Of a stretch of DNA of 64,000 nt, positions 24,556 through 35,507 are shown piece by piece; the stretch's first letter is position 1, and the number at the start of each line of letters is the position of its first letter. This DNA is from Siderastrea siderea (taxonomy: Eukaryota; Cnidaria; Anthozoa; Scleractinia; Rhizangiidae). A program made the position numbers and the translations under genes. The notes under the pieces were generated by a model. It saw nothing but the letters and a program-made list of their open reading frames with translations. It was not told the origin of the DNA and made no database searches. The DNA is taken from positions 69,409,399 to 69,473,398 of the forward strand of contig OZ034968.1 in the NCBI GenBank assembly GCA_964030785.1. The letters run 5' to 3'.

Positions 24556-24838
24556 CTAATTTTTATTAAAACACTGTTTGTCGTCCCGTTCAAGTTGACT
24601 TTTCTGCTCTAAACTCTCCTTTAATGGTGCTCGGTAAAGCTGGCGCAGTAACCTCAAGATGACTGGCCAGTGTTTGTTCCTTCAATGGCCGCAGAATTGC
24701 ACTCAGTCGTACGGGAACAGCGTAACAAACACTCCATCACGGTAGAGCCTGGGAATGCTTTAAGAAGGTCCGCCTTACTCTGTTGTAGTACGGGAAAAAC
24801 AGGATGAAAGTGACCAAAGATAAAGCTTCCACCATCAT
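24556..24838 (-). pseudogene. PAN/apple exon (unit 3), premature stop
   Basis: Acceptor TTTTGTCAG above 24838. It opens DDGGSFIFGHFHPVFPVLQQ, then FPGSTVMECLLRCSRTTECN, then GTNTGQSS followed by TGA where the sister copies have CGA (R) or CAA (Q). A 1-bp insertion a few bases later (GCGCCAGC) also shifts the frame. It follows the fused LamG exon at 25207-25600 by about 370 bp and probably formed one gene with it. Confidence 0.65.
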
Positions 24839-24902
24839 CTGACAAAATAAATAAAGAACAATGACTATCTCTGTAAACATTATATGCAGTCCTTTAAAAA
24901 TA

Positions 24903-25000
24903 ACATTCCAAGCTTTCATTGTACATTAGCTAAGGAATAGTGCGCTAAGGAATAGTGCATTCCAAGCTTTCATTGTACATTAGCTAAGGAATAGTGCGCG
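24903..25000. repeat. Short tandem duplication (unit about 55 bp)
   Basis: The text CCAAGCTTTCATTGTACATT plus the following 'agctaaggaatagtgcg' occurs twice in direct orientation. Confidence 0.8.
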
Positions 25001-25206
25001 GTTTGCCGCAAGTTTGAAAATGGAGCATGTTTCACCTGAAAGCGGGCAAACTCCAGTTGCGGCCACCTGTGACCCGAGGGTGTCTGCTTAGGGGAGTTTC
25101 CCGCGAGTTCAATAAACCTCGATTCCAGGAGCCCTGGGATCGAGGTTGAATTCAATACAAGCATCGCCTACTCATACTCTACCTGTTTCAGTAGATTCAG
25201 ACCCAC

Positions 25207-25600
25207 CTGTCTTTAAGGTTCTGTTCTGGACTGCGATTATTTCTTGTTGGCTCAGTGATTTGTTGTACACTTGAAGACAACAAATACGCCCTTTGAAATA
25301 TCCAAAAGTGAAATCCCCAGACATTAGTTCCGTAGTTCACGATTGGGCCGTCATTGTTTTCACGGCTTACCCAAGCGAGAAGTGTTATCGAATACCTAGT
25401 GTCCAGGCCTCCGTTATTGGGTATATCGATGTAACTGGTAAGGCTACCTGAGAACTGGTACGAGCCTTTTGGATGCCCGTAAGGACCTGGTGCGAGGTGA
25501 ACATTGCTTGGTATTCCCGGTGGATTTTTGTTGGGGGTGATATCGCTTGTCCCGTGTCGGCCATTGAGTGGATACAAGGCAACAGGAACTGGAAGATCGT
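25207..25600 (-). pseudogene. LamG exon a fused to exon b by a deletion (frameshifted)
   Basis: The acceptor region (CACCTCTCTGGCAG) above 25600 matches that of 4636, and the first about 95 residues are intact (LPVPVALYPLNGRHGTSDIT, SYIDIPNNGGLDTRYSIT, WGFHFW). Right after WGFHFW the sequence jumps to the end of exon b (YFKGRICCLQVYNKSLSQQE). This removes roughly 60 codons of exon a, the intron and the start of exon b. The two halves are in different frames, so the exon-b part is read as RAYLLSSSVQQ. A donor-like AAGACAG|GTGGGT ends it. A pseudogene is most likely, unless splicing avoids the joint. Confidence 0.65.
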
Positions 25601-25736
25601 CTGCCAGAGAGGTGATAAAGTCATAACTTACCCAAAATATGCAAATTTTATAGGTGGAAAGCGCTGCAAAACAAAATCTTAAGCAAAACATTCTGTATCT
25701 TTGGGCTCCCAACCTTGTAAAGTAAAAAGAACGCAA

Positions 25737-26096
25737 ATGATCTTGTGAAAGGTCAAAACTTCTCTAGTTTCACCACAGTTTGTTCTCGAAAAAATTGGAT
25801 GGAAATGTTTCTTACACTGCACTTATGTGGCATCATCATTATTCAATTCCCATGTGGACATTTGTTGATCTTAACGTCATCATTAGCCAATCACCACGCA
25901 GGTTATTTATCATCATTAGCCAATCATGATGCAGGCTTTTATCCCAGCTCCTAGTACTCTCTTGCGCACCCACTTTCACAACTCCCGACAGCCCCTTGGG
26001 GCCCCAGTTTGGGCAAATCGAAATTTTTCTAGTACATGAACTGCATCTTCATAAGGTAAGTATTTATACGCGAGGGACAGGGAGGAAATTTGACCA
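25737..26096. other. No gene seen
   Basis: Contains a duplicated 'catcattagccaatca' motif (25875-25930). A signal-peptide exon for the LamG gene at 25.6 kb would be expected around or above here. The reading frame just upstream (MFCLRFCFAALSTYKICIFW) is hydrophobic, but its only donor would give an intron too short to splice. Confidence 0.4.
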
Positions 26097-26760
26097 CTTT
26101 AATTTATGCCAAAATTACACAAATAACAAAAAAAGTAGTTTTTCTTTACTTGTTATTTGATTATTTCCTTTATATACTGCAGAATGTTACTGGTTGAACT
26201 GCAAATTGGAACTTTCCTTTAAGTTGTGGAGTATGGTAATCAAGGGCATCTTGTGGTGATATATGTGTAAAAAGCGAAAAAGCCTCTAACTAATGCATGC
26301 ACTAATATCCCGAACAAGTGAGGAAAGGCAGTCCAAGGAATTATAAAACGAGGACATCATCTATAGTTATCCCACAATATGTTTTCAACTAACGACGGAA
26401 AGAAAATTTTACTTTTAATTTATGACACAATTACATAGATAACAAAGCACAAGATTTTTTTGCTTTAATTATTACTTCCTTTACGTCCGGGGAGCACACA
26501 TCTGCATGCATTCAGGTAGAATGTTATTGCCGGGTTGAAGGACAATTGGAACTTCCTCTTAAGTTATATAAGTTCAATGCAACAATTACATAAAAAACAA
26601 AAAAACAAAAACAAAACAGAAACAAAGCAAAACAAAACGTAACTTTTCCTTTAATTATTACTTCCTCTCCGTCCAGGGAGTACGCATCTGCACAATGTGG
26701 AAGTAACATGTTATTGGTTGAACTCCAATTACAATTTTCCCCTTCAGTTATGGACTATGA
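26097..26760. repeat. Three degenerate direct repeats (about 170-310 bp apart)
   Basis: Each copy has an 'aattacataaataacaaa' stretch, then 'attatttccttta/cgtcc', then 'gaatgttattggttgaac..caattggaactttcc..ttaagtt'. They are strongly diverged and non-coding. Confidence 0.6.
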
Positions 26761-28744
26761 AAGTGTAAGTAGGTTTAAAAGAAGATTAATAAACTTTGCT
26801 CATCACTGAGACAAACTATTGTGAACAACAGGTGGAAACACTTACATTTATCGGACGTTAGTGAGAAGTATTTTTCAACACTAACTTAAGTTTAACTTTC
26901 ATTTTAACCTTTTGCGCTTCCATCCGATGCGACACTCCTTTTTAGCTACTGTAGAATGGAAAGGTTTCGGAATTTTAAGGAATTTGACAGAACGTCACAG
27001 GACTGCTTTCCTTAAACGACTGCATATTATAACATTTATAATAGAAACAATGGATCGATGGGTTAGAGTTATTTTCAGTTGTCATAAAGAAGCAACACAA
27101 GTTCATCGGCGTATTTCCACTGTAGTTAAAATGGTGATAACAAACTTTACCAGCGATGCAAACCAAAAAACATACGAACAAAAGCACTGCTCAGGGGATT
27201 AACTGAAGGTATACACACCAGCTGATCCACCTTTCGGTGGTTAACATTTTTTTGTCCTTTACTGCATTTTTGGGGAACACTTTGATCCTAGTCGCACTCC
27301 TTAATGAGAATATTTGCTTGAGCGATTAAGTTTCGCCACTCAAATTTGTTCCGACGACTGATGAGAGCGTAATGATACAAAATGCGATTAGTGGCCTAAA
27401 ATAAAGATTAAAGAATAAAGACAGTATTTTATTGACATTGTATTGTGTTTACGAAAGAAACGGGTAAACCATGGTTTGTTTGTTTTTAAATGAGTCAGAT
27501 GAGAGAGAAGGTCTTGAAACAGAGCCAGTCAATCCGAAGTGGCACCTTGCGTTTGCTCTTCCAGCTTGTTTTTGTTTTTGCTGAATAGTTTTTGTAAGAA
27601 TTCTGGTCTGTGCATTTTATTTCGCCCATTACAAACTGGACTTAAGAGGTAGGAGTCATTTTTCTGCTTGTCTTTATAGAGCTATTCGACTAAAACGCCC
27701 ATCGCGCAAAACGCTCGTGCTAGTCCTACTCCGCATCGCATCTCACATCACGGAAAGCAATTGACATCAATCGCTTACAAACATTGGCAGGGAATAGGTG
27801 CAGGTGATCGACATTATTCATCCATCCGTAGCGTTATGCTTCATTGAAAGGTAATCGGTTGAAATGAAATTGTTCTCTAACAAATTTTTCTTTTGAGAAA
27901 AACGTAAACTGAGTTGTAAACTAAATAATCCACCAGGAACATGAAATGAAAAGCTGGCAGGTGTAAATAATCTATGGAAATGAGTTATGGAACTAGACGT
28001 TTATCGATCCTACGAATATCTCTGTGAGTACCACCTGCAAGTAACTAGGAAACGTAAGGAAGCAAACAAGACTGGTATTGAACACTCACAGCAAAAGCGG
28101 TTCTGAGATAAATAAACTACGCGTTAGCATTTGTGATCTGCCGAAACATCAATACAACACACACGCCTTCAGGTCTCTCCCAAACCTACACTTTAACTGG
28201 TGCTATCATGACAGTGTATTTTTGCGTTTGTGTGAGGGTTGCCGGGGGGAGTTTCCGCACTTCATGCAGCTCCCTTACGTAGACTTCCCGCCCCATTTTC
28301 AGGCCCCCTTCTGCCCGGAGGCCTCCCACCCCTACCCCCCCCACCCCCCCCCCCCCCCAAAAAAATAGAAGACACAAGAACTACAATAATTCAACAGCTT
28401 TGTGTTGATTTTGAAGTTGTACGGTCGGGACCAAGAAAACTGCTACTGTACATGTCCGTGACAACGAGGTTTCCGTATTAAATGGATGTCCGTAAAGGGT
28501 GTTCGCCTGCATTTGTGGTGTCAAGCTTTGTTTGACTCAACTAGTTAGAGTCTTCCACGAAGCCCCTTTAAAACTAAATAATTAAGTGCTTCAGTTTTAT
28601 TGTTAGTCTTTTTTAATCATTTTGCATGTTCGTGTTTAATCGATAGAATCAGTCTCCATGCCGGTGGACTATAATGGGCAATTTTTCACCGTAAAATGCA
28701 AAAGCCGACAGGTACTTGAAAACAATTACATTTAAAATTAAACA
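26761..28744. other. Gene-poor stretch, nothing firm recognised
   Basis: Short frames around 26912-27202 on both strands have no recognisable family. A C-run/A-run low-complexity patch lies at 28330-28370. No gene is supported. Confidence 0.4.
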
Positions 28745-29011
28745 ATAATAATAATAATTATTATTATTTAGAACTTATATAGCGCATTTTCTATATGAAT
28801 ATAATCAAATGCGCTTTACAAGCAGGTGGAATTGGAATTTGGAAATGTCGGTTTTTTTCATGGAGGGAGGAAAACCGGAGAACCCGTAGAAAAACCCTCG
28901 GAGCAAGGACGAGAACCAACAACAAACTCAACCCACGTATGACACCGGAACCGGGAATCGAACCCGGGCCACATTGGTGGGAGGCGAGTGCTCTCACCAC
29001 TGCGCCATCAA
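28745..29011 (-). mobile_element. tRNA-derived SINE with LINE-like 3' tail
   Basis: Minus strand: an A-box-like GATGGCGCAGTGGTGAGAGC and a B-box GGGTTCGATTCCC form a tRNA-like head at about 28940-29010. Next comes a body containing GGTTCTCCGGTTTTCCTCCC, then a tail with a small AAAGCGCATTTG / AAATGCGCT inverted repeat, ending in ATAAT repeats. The tail hairpin with a triplet-repeat end is typical of L2/CR1-mobilised SINEs. Confidence 0.75.
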
Positions 29012-29447
29012 GAGAGCGAGTCGGCTCTCACCACAAAGCAATCAACGAAAGCAGTAGCATATACCGCTCCAAGAAAACATTGCAGATCTCAACAAAAAAA
29101 AAGCGTAAAAAATTCCAATTTTAAAGTAACAGCCCCACAGCAAGGTGCCTGCACACAGTGTTGAGCTTTGGAATTCATTTATAGACCCGAAAGTTAGAAA
29201 CACCAAAATTTCATCCATAAACCCAAAAGTCAGAACCACCTTGCACAAAATATGAAATGAACAGCAGCACAGGAAACTATTTCTGACTCTATCGCTCAAT
29301 TGCTTTCATTTAAGTGATCACGCTTTAGGATCCCCATGACAGATAAACACGTTTTCCTTTTTCTTACGATGAACCCATCCTGTGCACGATCAGTAAACGA
29401 TCAGTAAACACTGAAGACGTCAAGGACGTTCTCTGCTCAGTAATTAC

Positions 29448-30441
29448 AGGCGCGTAGCAAGGCTGAAAGAACTGGGGGGCCGAACAAATTGGCCTAGTCA
29501 AAGCCCCCCCCCCCTTCCCCCCAGAAGTTACCAATATATAGGTCATAAGGCATACGAAAATTCATGTCAGATAGATACTAACACTGAACATGAATATATG
29601 AAATAATCATATATTTGAACTGCGGATAAAGATAGAATTATATGAATATCATCGCAGTGAAGGTGTTTCAAGTTGAAACACCTTCACTGCGATGATCTTC
29701 ATATAATTCTAGATACTAACACTGTACACAATGTCTCAGTTTGATTCGATTTCGTCAAAAAGGACACCTTTATGGGGACATCATTCGTTGAAAAAATGCC
29801 AAAAAGCTGCTTCCTGTTTGCTTTTTCGCCGACAAAGTTGTTGGCAACTTCCACCAGATTTCTAACATCAGTTTTAAAACGGTATCCTTAAAGTTATAAG
29901 GTTTGTTTTTTAAAAGCCAAACATTTCGACAGCTAAACTACGAGTTTCGGACCTGCTTTACCCAACTCTCGTAAACGTTTATGTAACGTTTGTCACTCGA
30001 TTGGTGAGATAAATATAATTTTGTTTGTTAGACTTGTTTTACAACAGTGGGCTTAAAGCTTGCAGCAAATGCACAGCAGTCGCTTAGCTATTAAAGGTAT
30101 TAAGTTCCTTCACGGTGTTAAGCTATGCTGCCTTGGTCAAGGTGATATGGGTGAAGAAAGACATTGGTAAGGAACCTCGGCAACTGAAATGTGCGATGGG
30201 CTTGGACTAGTAGATTTTTGGAGCCCACTTGCCCGATGGTTAGTGACTCAACAGATGTTGAACCCTGTTATAAGTTGTGAAATTATAAAAGGCACTTTTG
30301 GCATCAGCATTCAAGACTGATTGTTGCAAATTAATTTGTTTTAATTATATATTTTCTGGCACATTAATTGAAATGTTTTTTAACTTCCAAAAATTCTGGG
30401 GGGCTCAAGCCCCCCCTGCCCCTCCCCCTGCTACGGGCCTG
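29448..30441. mobile_element. 994-bp TIR element, hAT-like
   Basis: Begins CAGGCGCGTAGC and ends GCTACGGGCCTG. G-rich and C-rich subterminal runs lie next to the ends. Copy B has the empty site (cagtaattagaatgc near 37530). No transposase is present. A second hairpin element (29587-29709) is nested inside. Confidence 0.7.
29587..29709. mobile_element. 123-bp nested insertion with near-perfect hairpin and 15-bp flanking direct repeats
   Basis: TAGATACTAACACTG stands at 29572-29586 and again at 29710-29724. The DNA between ends in a palindrome with arms of about 38 bp (about 29634-29671 against 29673-29710, loop about 1-2 bp, one or two mismatches). The first half is related, in inverse orientation, to 57920-58010. 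The long duplication suggests insertion by a LINE-type endonuclease rather than by a cut-and-paste transposase. Confidence 0.65.
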
Positions 30442-30853
30442 ATTATTAGAATGCATTTGAATGGTCACAACTAAAATTAAGAATTTCATATATTAAAAAG
30501 GAAAAGAGAAAAACATCACACTACAACTCTTCACTTTTTTTGAAATCTCAGATCGACTTAAAGGGTTACAACTTCTTTCTGTTAAGTTTACAGGTCTAAC
30601 CTATCCAACTCGCTGCTTACCTTCATCGAAACGGCAGCCTATGCATAGTTTTTACAACGAAGTCTTAATGGATTTGTTAACGCGTGCAAGATAACAACAC
30701 ATCAAAATAACATTGTCAGTGTTCGCGAGAAATTAGCAAGTTGCACGGAATTATATTTATTTATTTTACCAGTTAAGTCCTCACTCTTAACAGAGTATTG
30801 CAGACTGCTTTAAATAATAAAAATTACAATAAACAATGAAAAAAAATTACTAA

Positions 30854-31140
30854 TCAATATGTAAGATTACACAGGGATTGCCTAAATGAACATGGCGAAG
30901 TAGATGCTATAATTTCTGGTGGGAGATTTCTCCACTGCGTAATTGTCCTAGGGTAAAAAGAGTTCTGGTAATAATCACATGTACAACTGGTGCCCATTCT
31001 GCTCTTATGTTCTTTCTGAAGCTTGTCGCATTCGTAAGTGGCTAATCCATTACTCTGTTTGTACAGCATACAGGGACGTGCATCAGATCGCCTGAGCTCC
31101 AGAGATCTCCATTTGAGAGAAGATAGCATATCAGTGACAC
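30854..31140 (-). pseudogene. C-terminal fragment of a LINE reverse transcriptase polyprotein
   Basis: The frame reads SVTDMLSSLKWRSLELRRSD, then ARPCMLYKQSNGLA, and later NSFYPRTITQWRNLPPEI before the stop. These are the conserved motifs at the very end of Jockey/CR1/L2-type ORF2 proteins (LGW..L..RR....L..FYKI.....; N.F.PRTI..WN.LP). No polymerase or endonuclease core is present. Confidence 0.8.
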
Positions 31141-31153
31141 TGTCTTATCTGTC

Positions 31154-31205
31154 GTAGCGCCCGAGTACCCAGCAAGCTGCTCGGCGTTGAGTACTCGGGC
31201 GCTAC
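31154..31205. repeat. 15-bp perfect stem hairpin
   Basis: GTAGCGCCCGAGTAC, a 22-bp loop, then the exact reverse complement. It lies between the retrotransposon fragment and GPCR A and is absent from copy B. Confidence 0.8.
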
Positions 31206-31220
31206 GGGATTTCTCATCGT

Positions 31221-32198
31221 TTACACTCCACTTGTCCTTTCATCCGATTGGTTTCTCCTATTGACTCTTGAGAAGTCACAGTTAAACGTATTTTTTATCG
31301 CCTTCCGAATCTCTGCTACTCGCCAAAAGTAAACTAAAGGATTAAGCGAAGAGTTTATAAAAGTCACCGTCCCTGTAAATTGTAGCGCAATGTATTTGTT
31401 AATGCTGTGACCAGTTAGCTGAATGACACCGGCTGTACAGTTATAAGGAAAATAACAAAAGAAAAGAAAAAAGCAAACATAGAAAGTGTTGATGGCCGAT
31501 TTTGTACAGCGCGCGAAATGCAGTTGTGATGAAGCTTTTTGCTGGGTTCCAACTTGTTCTTGAGCTTGTATTTGAGCTTGATGACGCCTTACAATGCGAT
31601 AGATTTTCAGATACATTAAAACAATGACGGAAAAGTAGACGAGGAAAGACACGATAGCGGCATGGTAATATGCTTTAGTGCTTAGCGTCCACATGAGACC
31701 TAGTAAACTTGACAGTAACCATCCAACAGCGATAACAGCACGGACCTTTTTGCTAGTAACTATCGTCTGATATCTCATATGTAAGTAGAATATGAGGAAT
31801 CTGTCTACACTAATTACGGTTGCGATTGTGAAAGATGCGGAAGATAAAATAACTGAAAGTACATCGAAGGTGTCTGTGAGAGGTTGTGGGCCACTTTTCC
31901 CGCTTAGAAGGCATATAAGGCTAATGGCGACATGAAGCGGCTGAGTTATCAAGCCGACAAAGAAATCAGTTAGCGCGAGGCCGAAGAGTAGAGTGTTAGA
32001 TGGCGAATGCAAGGTAGGAGTCCTCCATATCACAAACAGGATAAGGCCATTCCCAAAAGCAGCCGCAAACGAAGAACACGCGTTGATAACACAGTTGACA
32101 AGAGTGACAATTCTCAATTTAGCAAGGTCGTCTTCCGTAATAGTTGAATTTGTATTAAACGGGTACGTTTGACTCCGTTTGGTGTTGTAATTTTCCAT
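31221..32198 (-). CDS. Class A (rhodopsin-like) GPCR, copy A
   Basis: Intronless, 325 aa from the first ATG (MENYNTKRSQ). The frame is open further upstream but has no other ATG there. Seven membrane segments are seen: TM1 with FGNGLILFVIW, TM2 LALTDFFVGLI with the conserved Asp, TM3 ending DRF (for DRY), TM4 with VGWLLSSLLGL, TM5, TM6 FFLFFCYFPYNC (CYFP for CWxP), and TM7 NSSLNPLVYFW, followed by helix 8 (RVAEIRKAIKNTF). The N-terminus has N-glycosylation sites (NSTIT). The usual TM3 cysteine is missing, as in melanocortin, cannabinoid and lysophospholipid (MECA-type) receptors. The ligand is unknown. Its tandem duplicate is at 37840-38817. Confidence 0.9.
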   Translation of the reverse strand: MENYNTKRSQTYPFNTNSTITEDDLAKLRIVTLVNCVINACSSFAAAFGNGLILFVIWRTPTLHSPSNTLLFGLALTDFFVGLITQPLHVAISLICLLSGKSGPQPLTDTFDVLSVILSSASFTIATVISVDRFLIFYLHMRYQTIVTSKKVRAVIAVGWLLSSLLGLMWTLSTKAYYHAAIVSFLVYFSVIVLMYLKIYRIVRRHQAQIQAQEQVGTQQKASSQLHFARCTKSAINTFYVCFFLFFCYFPYNCTAGVIQLTGHSINKYIALQFTGTVTFINSSLNPLVYFWRVAEIRKAIKNTFNCDFSRVNRRNQSDERTSGV

Positions 32199-33287
32199 GG
32201 TAGAAAATACTGCGCTAATATCACTTTCCAAACTGACACGAAATTTATTTATCACGCGATCCTTTAAAGTCGAGATCACATCCAATCAACGTAAAAGTTA
32301 AGTAAACATGAAAAAGGTACATGGTTATTCATCAGCTTAAATATAATCGATCATGTAAATTCTAATCACCTGTCGGTTGCAATGCAGGTAAAATGTATAT
32401 TGCGATTATTTTTCAATTTATTGTTTTCTTCAAACGTTTTCAGTTTTGAAAACAAGCTACGTTAGAGTTTTTATCTTCGCACCCTTTACCTCCCAGAGCC
32501 AAATTCTAAATTTATTTCACAACATAAGCGACTTGGGAGACATGTGACAATTTCTGACCTCACAGAACAGGATTTATTTGAACGGTGACTCTTTGGAATT
32601 TTATTTACAGAATAAAAGTTGGGAAAAACAATGCCACTGCATGATATAAGGCTTGGCTCTGACGCATTCATAGGGAAGGAAGAGATACTATCAGGTATTC
32701 ATGAGATTAGAGAGCCACGTACAACTGCCGGAACTTAAAACCCGGTTTCTGTAGTATGAAGCATCTAGAAATATTACTACTTCCCCCAGTGCAGGGTTAC
32801 CCTATTCATTTTGTTAGCTTTCTCTAACACTACGAACGTTTTATTTACAGTTGGAGCAAAGTTTCCTTTGTAAGAAAAATATTATATGAAGGCAAACAGG
32901 CTCGAACCATTGATTTTTCGGATGGAAAGCCCGAGGCGTCGTAACTTGTCCTCGCTATCGACGCACGCATAAGAAATAAGCATATTGGTATCTTTGTTGA
33001 TCGTTTCAAAGGATTTTAACGGGGAAAACAGACAGCTCAGAACAGAGACAACGTTAATGAACCCTACAAAAGACAAATATAAAGCCACGAATGTTGCCAG
33101 AAACGTTTCCCACTGCCTTAAACCTGTCAGTTTAACGTTACCAGACATTGGCAATGTTAAACTGACATTTGACGAAAACCCTTCTAGGTAAAAAGTGTTA
33201 AAGGCGGATCACCGGAAAGCACTGTATGTTTACGAGTTTTATCTGTATTTTTGTCTGATAAATAATCAGCGTTCGGCTATTATGTAC
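32199..33287. other. 5' flank of GPCR A
   Basis: Conserved with the 5' flank of GPCR B (38818-39850), including 'aaaccgggttttaagttccgg'-type sequence near 32730 and a small hairpin near 33127-33158 (GTTTAACGTTACCAGACATTGGCAATGTTAAAC, shown as 33127-33138 pairing with 33147-33158). No other gene. Confidence 0.5.
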
Positions 33288-33923
33288 ATATTAAACAATT
33301 ATTGGACGAGGTTGAGCAAAATATCGGGATTTGTCAGTGGCGAGCGGATCAATTATTTGCCGATGCCGAATATTATTAAATAATTAATCCGCTCGCCACT
33401 GACAAATCACGATATTTTGCGAAATCGAGTTCAATAATTGTTTTATCATTCAACAAGACAATGTGTTTATGCATTTAACCAGCACGGTTGTTTCATAATT
33501 ATTTATTCCTACGCCAAGTGCGCGCTTTCGTTCCGTTCAAAACTTTAATATTCTGCACACAAAAATACAAAATTAGTAAATTCCGCTTTCGCCAATAATT
33601 AGTTGCTTTAAAACGAATACATCAACTGATTTGCCAAAAAGTACAACGTTCAAAAGGAAGATTCACCCTTTTTTCTTTAAAATTTTTAGTCAAAAATCGC
33701 AGAAGTTCCGCACTTTAATGGCTTACTTACCGGCGTTTGAGTTTGAGCTCTAAACAGGTGACTCAACTGCGCACGAGCAGAATTATTCGCAGCAAAACAG
33801 TTAAGCAAAACAGTTTCGCACCGTAATGCGCATGAGCAGACAATTATTCGTAGGCAGTTATTTGCAGTGACGTAATGGTCTCTCGGCCAATTAAAACGCC
33901 GGATAAAATAACATGAATGATAA
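33288..33923. mobile_element. Insertion specific to copy A, with large hairpin
   Basis: About 635 bp absent from copy B (B joins 'attatgcacata' directly to 'ataagcattaat'). Near its left end is an imperfect palindrome: 33296-33355 (gacgaggttgagcaaaatatcg, gtcagtggcgagcgg) against 33380-33440. No coding capacity. The element class is not determined. Confidence 0.5.
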
Positions 33924-35134
33924 TAAGTATTAATTTGTTTCTTTTTTTTTCCACTTTGCTCCCAAACAGCCGGTTATAAATTCACATGTCGCTATAAATT
34001 AGGTAAAATGTTTCCTTCAGTGAGAACCTTCATCTACCCTACCGCAGAAAACTTTCGCGACATGATAACTTTCACGTTCTCAGGCTTTTGAACATAACAA
34101 CAAATTTATGCGGTTAATATTTGCTTATTTCTTTTAAGGCATTTGTTACCAGACTCTCCTAGATCGGGAAAAAAATCTCAAAATTTGATTTTCGCGAACA
34201 ATTTACTTTACTAAGATCTAACTTAAAAGTTTGTGGTCGGCTCTTTTGTATTATCCCGTATAACGCGTTTCAATATTATTGACTTTTTTCATTGTCAAGA
34301 ACTCAGTGTTGTTGATAACAGCTGGAGATAAATTCGGATTTTAAATGAACACGAAAAATCAACGACTTCCTCTTAGTGACTAAATTTAATTTTACCCAGG
34401 CACACAGAGTATTATGTTTACAAAAAAGCTTTTATTTCATTTGCATTTCAGAGCTATTTCATACAAAAAACGTTTTCGTTGCAAACTACAAGGGTCAAAA
34501 TCTACGAGCTACAAGCTAAACTGTTGCCTCCATCACAAGCGACTCAGGTATTTTAGGTCATGAATGGCTTTTTTTGCAAAAAAAAAAAAGGTTGACTTCG
34601 TGTTACAAACATTGAACACATGTACCATGATTATGACAAAATAACTCTTCATGAAAGTGAACTGATTTCACAAATTCACGTTAATTTTAGTCGTAAGGTG
34701 AAGTTTTATATTTCGAACCGAAATGCCTTCTTAATCCTAACGTTCCTTTCCTTGAATGAACGCTACACTCGCTTTAAGTTCTTTCATTTGAAAGTTTGAC
34801 ATTACCCTTGGTTTCTTTCATTGTACACTAATTTCCTTTTAATTCGCGTTATCTTAGTAAGTCGGTTCATTAAATAAAATTACCAAACACAAGCGTTTGA
34901 TAAGGTAAGTGCAAACCCGAGTGACCCAATACTTGCGAGTTTATAGCTTCGAAATATTATAAAATTTGCAAATGAGGGTGAAGGCTTCATGGGCAATGTT
35001 GTGGAAATGACTGGATACCGATCAGATGAAATGCGGCCTACTCGTTCAAACTGTCAAGTTGCTCAAATTGTAGTCGCTTACCAAAGGCTAAATATACCGC
35101 TCGATTAAAGTTGGGTCGTCAGCACTTAAACCAA
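33924..35134. other. Non-coding part of copy A
   Basis: Collinear with about 39850-41065 of copy B. An A-run lies at 34578-34589. No exon is supported. Confidence 0.5.
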
Positions 35135-35507
35135 GGGTGCATTCTTTTGGGACTATTCTGGTTATTCTTATTCCGGTTTAGGAATAACAGAATACACGGA
35201 ATTTCAATTTCGAAAAGAACGCCAATTCTGGAAACAGAATACCCATGGTAGAGGTGACCTGAGAACCACTATGTCTGCACACGCGCGGGCGGCCGCGTCG
35301 GATTTCCGCCAAAAATTTCCTAAAAGAACGCGTATTCTGTCTATTCCGAGTAAACCGTATTCCTTTCATTCTGTTCATCTGCTATCGGGAGCAGAATGAA
35401 CGGAATGATATTCCGTTCATTCCGAAAACGGAATAGCTCCCAAAAGAACACAAATACCGTCTATTCCGAGTATTCCTATTCCGGAATAGTCCCAAAAGAA
35501 CGCACCC
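35135..35507. mobile_element. 373-bp PIF/Harbinger-like MITE
   Basis: Termini GGGTGCATTCTTTTGGGACT and its near complement, and a 3-bp CAA on both sides (35132-35134, 35508-35510). Copy B has the empty site (aaaccacgtcacaca, 41073). The internal sequence is repeats of 'gaatagtc/attccg'. Non-coding. Confidence 0.85.

Larger units (their letters stand above)
30756..31205 (-). mobile_element. 5'-truncated non-LTR retrotransposon insert
   Basis: The block is absent between 'attata' and 'gggattt' in copy B (near 37824). Its minus strand encodes the end of a reverse-transcriptase polyprotein (next feature) and ends in an AAATAAATAAATA tail at 30756-30770. Its upstream end carries a 15-bp perfect hairpin (31154-31168 with 31191-31205). 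Confidence 0.75.

Noticed and set aside
26975..27187. Signal-peptide-like minus frame (VLLFVCFLVCIAG) as first exon of the LamG gene at 25.6 kb
   Set aside because: It has a possible donor (GTAAAG), but there is no ATG in frame near its start and the phase could not be shown to fit.
28940..29010. Functional tRNA gene
   Set aside because: A good A and B box, but it is continuous with a SINE body and a LINE-like tail.
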